In this document: positions 31,062 through 33,695 of the stretch, in pieces
Layout: every line of letters starts with the position of its first letter
Numbering within the stretch: position 1 is the stretch's first letter
Source: Acidobacteriota bacterium
Lineage (GTDB): Bacteria > Acidobacteriota > Blastocatellia > Pyrinomonadales > Pyrinomonadaceae
DNA: 33,695 bases
Direction of reading: 5' to 3'
Assembly (NCBI GenBank): GCA_023436495.1
Contig: JAEZIT010000053.1
Location: 1 to 33,695 of the forward strand
Position numbers and translations under genes: made by a program
The notes under the pieces: generated by a model
What the model saw: only the letters and a program-made list of their open reading frames with translations
What the model was told of the DNA's origin: nothing
Database searches by the model: none

Positions 31062-31721
31062 ATGTACCCAAAGGGAAATCTTTTCATTCCCGCGTCGCAC
31101 GGGCAGTTGGAAGCGATCATCAAAGAGCCGCGAGGCGATGTAAAGGGCGTCGCTCTCGTTTGTCATCCGCACCCGCTGGGCGGCGGGACGATGCATAATA
31201 AAGTGGTCTTTCGCGCGGCTGCCGGCCTGGTCGACGCCGGCCTGATCACGCTCCGCTTCAATTTCCGCGGCGTCGGAGCCTCGACCGGGGTTCATTCCGA
31301 GATCGAGGGCGGCAAAGAAGACGTCACCGATGCACTGAACTACCTGGCCGAACAGTATCCCGGGCAGCCGATCACGCTCGCAGGCTTTTCTTTCGGCTCG
31401 CGGACCGGAACCGAAGTTGCATTGAAGGACGATCGTGTCGTCCGCGTGATCAGCATCGGAACGCCCGTCGATAAATACCGCGATTACGATTTTTTGACCG
31501 ATCTCAGAAAGCCAATTCTCTTCGTTCACGGCGACCGTGACGAATTCGGCTCACTAGTGAACCTCAAAGCTCTCGTGGAAAAGGTCTCCGCCGTTACCGA
31601 TACGGAACTCGTCGTTTTCGAGTCTTGCGGCCACTTTTTCGACGACCACCTGAATGAACTTCGTAAAACGGTCAGCGACTGGACTACAAAACATATCAAC
31701 CAAGAGGCAATTAAGAAATAG
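31062..31721 (+). CDS. Alpha/beta hydrolase (COG2945-type)
   Basis: 219 residues from ATG at 31062, where the conserved sequence begins (NLFIPASHGQLEAII) and where a Shine-Dalgarno exists; a further ATG at 31029 lies inside the promoter -10 box. The fold's marks are visible: VALVCHPHPLGGGTMHNKVV (oxyanion HPHPxGGGxMxNKV), ITLRFNFRGVGASTGVH, nucleophile elbow LAGFSFGSRTG (GFSFG, Ser), PILFVHGDRDEFG with the catalytic Asp, and SCGHFFDDHLNEL with the catalytic His. COG2945-type hydrolases are small cytoplasmic esterase-like enzymes with unknown natural substrates. Followed by a thioesterase gene and truA on the same strand. Confidence 0.85.
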   Translation: MYPKGNLFIPASHGQLEAIIKEPRGDVKGVALVCHPHPLGGGTMHNKVVFRAAAGLVDAGLITLRFNFRGVGASTGVHSEIEGGKEDVTDALNYLAEQYPGQPITLAGFSFGSRTGTEVALKDDRVVRVISIGTPVDKYRDYDFLTDLRKPILFVHGDRDEFGSLVNLKALVEKVSAVTDTELVVFESCGHFFDDHLNELRKTVSDWTTKHINQEAIKK

Positions 31722-31751
31722 CTGACGTCATTCGGCTAACCCCATATACAC

Positions 31752-32174
31752 ATGGACGAAACCAACCCTACCGAATCAGCGCGGGTCAAAGATGCCGCGA
31801 TAAGATTGACTATGATGCCGCGTGACACCAACGCGCACGGAACCGTCTTCGGCGGCATTATTCTTAGCTATATCGATATTGCCGGCGGCGTCGAAGCCGT
31901 CCGTGCGACAAAGCACGACCGCTACGTAACCGTTGCAATGAAAGAGGTTATCTTTCACGAACCCGTGTTCATCGGCGATCTCGTTAGCTTTTACGCCGAC
32001 GTCGTTCGCATCGGCAACACCTCGATCACCGTGCATGTAGAGGTCGAAGCCGAACGATTCGGCCAGCAGGGCCAGACCGTTAAGGTGACCGAAGCCGAAG
32101 TGACGTATGTCGCGATCAACCAATTTCGTGAAAAAGTAAGGATCGCCGATCTGCCCGGAATGAAGAGACAATAA
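31752..32174 (+). CDS. Hotdog-fold acyl-CoA thioesterase (YciA-like)
   Basis: 140 residues, one hotdog domain. Hydrolyses acyl-CoA thioesters. MMPRDTNAHGTVFGGIILSYIDIAGGVEA is the family's N-terminal block, with the helix carrying the catalytic Asp (YID); VAMKEVIFHEPVFIGDLVSFYADVVRIGNTSITVHVEVEAE is the strand run found in YciA and BACH thioesterases. The C-terminal VTEAEVTYVAIN also matches. Lies 30 nt after the hydrolase gene and is directly abutted by truA (its TAA is followed at once by the truA ATG), which points to one operon. Confidence 0.9.
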   Translation: MDETNPTESARVKDAAIRLTMMPRDTNAHGTVFGGIILSYIDIAGGVEAVRATKHDRYVTVAMKEVIFHEPVFIGDLVSFYADVVRIGNTSITVHVEVEAERFGQQGQTVKVTEAEVTYVAINQFREKVRIADLPGMKRQ

Positions 32175-32960
32175 ATGCCGACCTGGAAACTGGAACTAGA
32201 ATACGAAGGCACGCGCTATCGCGGCTGGCAGATCCAGCACAACGCCAAGACCATTCAGGGCGAAATGGAAAAAGCCGCACGCGAGCTGTTCTCCTCACGG
32301 ACGGAGATCTACGGCTCCGGACGCACGGACGCCGGCGTCCATGCCGTCCGGCAGATCGCGCACCTGAAAGTGCCTGATTTAAAAGCGAATATCACTCCGC
32401 GACATATCCAGCACGGCTTTAACGATCTTCTGCCGTCCGATATCAATATTCTTAAAGTGCAAAACGCGCCGGACAATTTTCATGCTCGTCATGACGCCGT
32501 TGCCCGCTATTACATTTATCAGATATCGACGCGCCGCTCGGCGTTTGCCAAAAATTTCGTCTGGTGGATCAAGGACGCGCTCGACGTAAGATCAATGCAG
32601 CGCGCCGCCGAAATGCTCGTCGGACGCCTGGATTTTCGCTCGTTTTGTGAGGTCGAAGAGGACAAAAGACAGTCAACGATCGTCGACGTCGAACATGCCG
32701 AGGTGTTCACCGACGGCGATTTGATCTGTTTCCGCATCGGCGCGAGCCATTTCTTCTGGAAAATGGTCCGCCGCATCGTCGGAATGCTGGCCGAGGTAGG
32801 CCGCGGGAATCTAAGCGACGACGGCTTCGCGCGCCTGCTCCGCTTTCATTCCGACGCGGCCGCAAAATTCACCGCTCCGCCGTCCGGGCTCTTCCTGGAA
32901 AAGGTGCTTTATAAAGGTGATACGCCGCCGGGGGCGAGACAAGCCGCCATTTCGCTGTAG
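32175..32960 (+). CDS. truA: tRNA pseudouridine(38-40) synthase
   Basis: 261 residues. Converts U38-U40 in tRNA anticodon arms to pseudouridine. Opening ELEYEGTRYRGWQIQHNAKTIQGEMEKA; catalytic Asp52 in GSGRTDAGVHA; then RHIQHGFNDLLPSDI, FHARHDAVARYYIYQI, LDFRSFCEVEEDKR, and the family end HFFWKMVRRIVGMLAEVGRGN. Length is normal. The ATG follows the thioesterase stop codon with no gap, so translation is coupled. The C-terminus closes with LFLEKVLYK, as usual. Confidence 0.95.
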   Translation: MPTWKLELEYEGTRYRGWQIQHNAKTIQGEMEKAARELFSSRTEIYGSGRTDAGVHAVRQIAHLKVPDLKANITPRHIQHGFNDLLPSDINILKVQNAPDNFHARHDAVARYYIYQISTRRSAFAKNFVWWIKDALDVRSMQRAAEMLVGRLDFRSFCEVEEDKRQSTIVDVEHAEVFTDGDLICFRIGASHFFWKMVRRIVGMLAEVGRGNLSDDGFARLLRFHSDAAAKFTAPPSGLFLEKVLYKGDTPPGARQAAISL

Positions 32961-33136
32961 CGATAACTAAATAATCGCCGGATCGGGAGACTCCATGCTG
33001 CAATGCGATGGACAAGCTGCCGATTCCGCCCGGAGCATAATCGTGCGGCTAATACGCTTGCCATTGTCCGCACGTTGTGACAAATTCAAATAAACAGTCT
33101 TTTTAATTTTATTGGATCGAGGAGAGACATTATTTA
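32961..33136. other. Intergenic region with nested stems, possible structured RNA
   Basis: 176 bp between truA and the ferredoxin gene with no reading frame I can support. Three nested pairings are visible: TGC/GCA (33004-33006, 33070-33072), GGACAA/TTGTCC (33010-33015, 33064-33069) and CGATT/AATCG (33021-33025, 33039-33043). An AT-rich promoter-like stretch and AGGAGAG (33119-33125) then lead to the ATG at 33137. Whether the stems are transcribed is unknown. Confidence 0.3.
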
Positions 33137-33481
33137 ATGCCGAAGATAACTGCGGAAACGGCCGGCGGAACCATCGCGTTCGAAGCGGCCGAGGGGCGTA
33201 AGCTTGTTCTTGAGATTGAAGATAACGGGATCGACATCCTGCATCGCTGCGGCGGAAACGCTCGTTGTACGACGTGCCGCGTTGAGGTCATCGGCGGTGA
33301 CCCCGGCGAGATCCGTGATGCCGAACGGGCCATTCTGGCGACAAAACCCGACCTAAACGACCACACGCGCCTTTCGTGCCAGATCCGCATCCAAGACGAC
33401 CTCCATGTAAAGGTAATTAACCAGGCAAGCATTAACGGCATAGACGCCGGCCCGCGGCCCTCGGAAGAGACGACACCGTAA
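33137..33481 (+). CDS. 2Fe-2S ferredoxin
   Basis: 114 residues from ATG at 33137, with AGGAGAG about 11 nt upstream. Small electron carrier. Plant-type 2Fe-2S motif: Cys38, Cys44 and Cys47 in CGGNARCTTC, with the fourth ligand Cys81 in RLSCQIRI. The C-x5-C-x2-C spacing, the ILHRCGGNARC loop and the closing IRIQDDLHVKV are usual for this fold. A 25-residue tail rich in Pro and acidic residues follows the domain and is not usual. Redox partner unknown; it lies next to a superoxide dismutase gene but with separate promoter signals. Confidence 0.9.
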   Translation: MPKITAETAGGTIAFEAAEGRKLVLEIEDNGIDILHRCGGNARCTTCRVEVIGGDPGEIRDAERAILATKPDLNDHTRLSCQIRIQDDLHVKVINQASINGIDAGPRPSEETTP

Positions 33482-33500
33482 ACGCTGCGGCGGCGAAATT

Positions 33501-33509
33501 TGCTATAAT
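33501..33509 (+). promoter_or_regulatory. Extended -10 promoter of the superoxide dismutase gene
   Basis: TGC-TATAAT (33501-33509), a consensus extended -10; no recognisable -35 stands 17 bp upstream. Predicted start about 33516, giving a leader of about 28 nt that includes the Shine-Dalgarno AAGGAG. Confidence 0.6.
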
Positions 33510-33543
33510 AAGGGCTTAGCCATAAATTCAAAGGAGAAAGAAA

Positions 33544-33695
33544 ATGGGTCTTAACACTGTCTACAAAGCTAAATCGTTCGATCTCAGCGGCCTCAACGGC
33601 ATCTCCGACGAGACGCTGGCGATGCATTTCAAACTCTACGAAGGATACGTCACCAATACCAACACGCTGAACGAAAAGATCGCAGAACTTATCAA
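33544..33695 (+). CDS. Fe/Mn superoxide dismutase, 5' part only
   Basis: 50 codons from ATG at 33544, cut by the window end; AAGGAG is 8 nt upstream. Converts superoxide to oxygen and peroxide. The visible part is the N-terminal hairpin: YKAKSFDLSGLNGISDETL, then MHFKLYEGYVTNTNTLNEKI, in which His is the first metal ligand. This LxxHFxLYxGYVxNTN pattern replaces the more usual HHxKHHxxYVxN, and I recall it from SODs of Acidobacteria and related phyla. The remaining metal ligands lie outside the window, so metal choice cannot be judged. Confidence 0.75.
   Translation, partial: MGLNTVYKAKSFDLSGLNGISDETLAMHFKLYEGYVTNTNTLNEKIAELI

Noticed and set aside
31744..31750. TATACA just before the thioesterase ATG, as a promoter
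   Set aside because: It lies one base before the ATG, too near to initiate a transcript containing that start; the gene is better read from the hydrolase promoter.
1..33695. CRISPR arrays, insertion sequences, prophage or integrase genes
   Set aside because: I saw no regularly spaced repeats, no transposase or recombinase motifs and no attachment-site duplication of the tRNA-Pro 3' end in the window.

Overview
The window (33,695 bp, roughly 50-55% G+C by eye) is a dense, ordinary-looking stretch of bacterial chromosome. It holds 28 protein genes, two of them cut by the window edges, and one tRNA. There is no phage, insertion sequence or CRISPR array. lpxK (lipid A kinase) and several lipoproteins indicate a diderm with an outer membrane. 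The protein flavour (a superoxide dismutase with an HFKLYEGY-type helix, many secreted proteins of unknown function, a short DnaK in an hrcA operon) suggests Acidobacteriota, probably near Blastocatellia/Pyrinomonadales. That placement is inferred from memory of families, not computed.

Layout. 1-1758 (-): a radical SAM enzyme closely resembling the tetraether/membrane-spanning lipid synthase (Tes) family, running off the left edge. 1933-4692: a secreted NTF2-like protein, threonine synthase and a secreted protein of unknown function. 4827-5714: a methyltransferase behind a near-consensus promoter. 5753-9841: an SGNH esterase lipoprotein divergent from a YbbA/YbbP-like ABC transporter, the same arrangement as tesA-ybbA-ybbP in E. 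coli. 9896-11926: an unknown helical protein divergent from the house-cleaning NTPase gene rdgB. 11984-13044: tRNA-Pro(UGG), an HU-type nucleoid protein and an 88-residue unknown protein, with two clear intrinsic terminators. 13112-15470: a polytopic GT-C-like membrane protein and a YqeY protein. 15544-20614 (-): the heat-shock operon hrcA-grpE-dnaK-dnaJ, divergent from a SprT-like zinc protease. 21471-25689: a lipoprotein, a 2,4-dienoyl-CoA-reductase-like SDR and a periplasmic helical-repeat protein. 25779-27442: a pabA/trpG amidotransferase and lpxK. 27437-30901 (-): an operon of an STT3-like GT-C membrane protein, a small lipoprotein and an AI-2E-family exporter. 31062-33481: an alpha/beta hydrolase, a hotdog thioesterase, truA and a 2Fe-2S ferredoxin. 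33544-end: the start of an Fe/Mn superoxide dismutase.

The themes are proteostasis, the cell envelope (LpxK, two GT-C-like enzymes, lipoproteins, candidate membrane-spanning lipid synthesis) and housekeeping. The most noteworthy observations are: (i) the Tes-like radical SAM enzyme in a bacterial genome; (ii) recurrent promoters whose -10 box ends only 7-11 nt before an SD-less ATG, suggesting that leaderless transcripts are common here; (iii) an 11-bp perfect inverted repeat before an unknown secreted protein; (iv) an hrcA operon with no recognisable CIRCE operator but a different inverted repeat in its leader; and (v) the STT3-like gene cluster. I did not find a convincing new multi-gene defence or mobile system.
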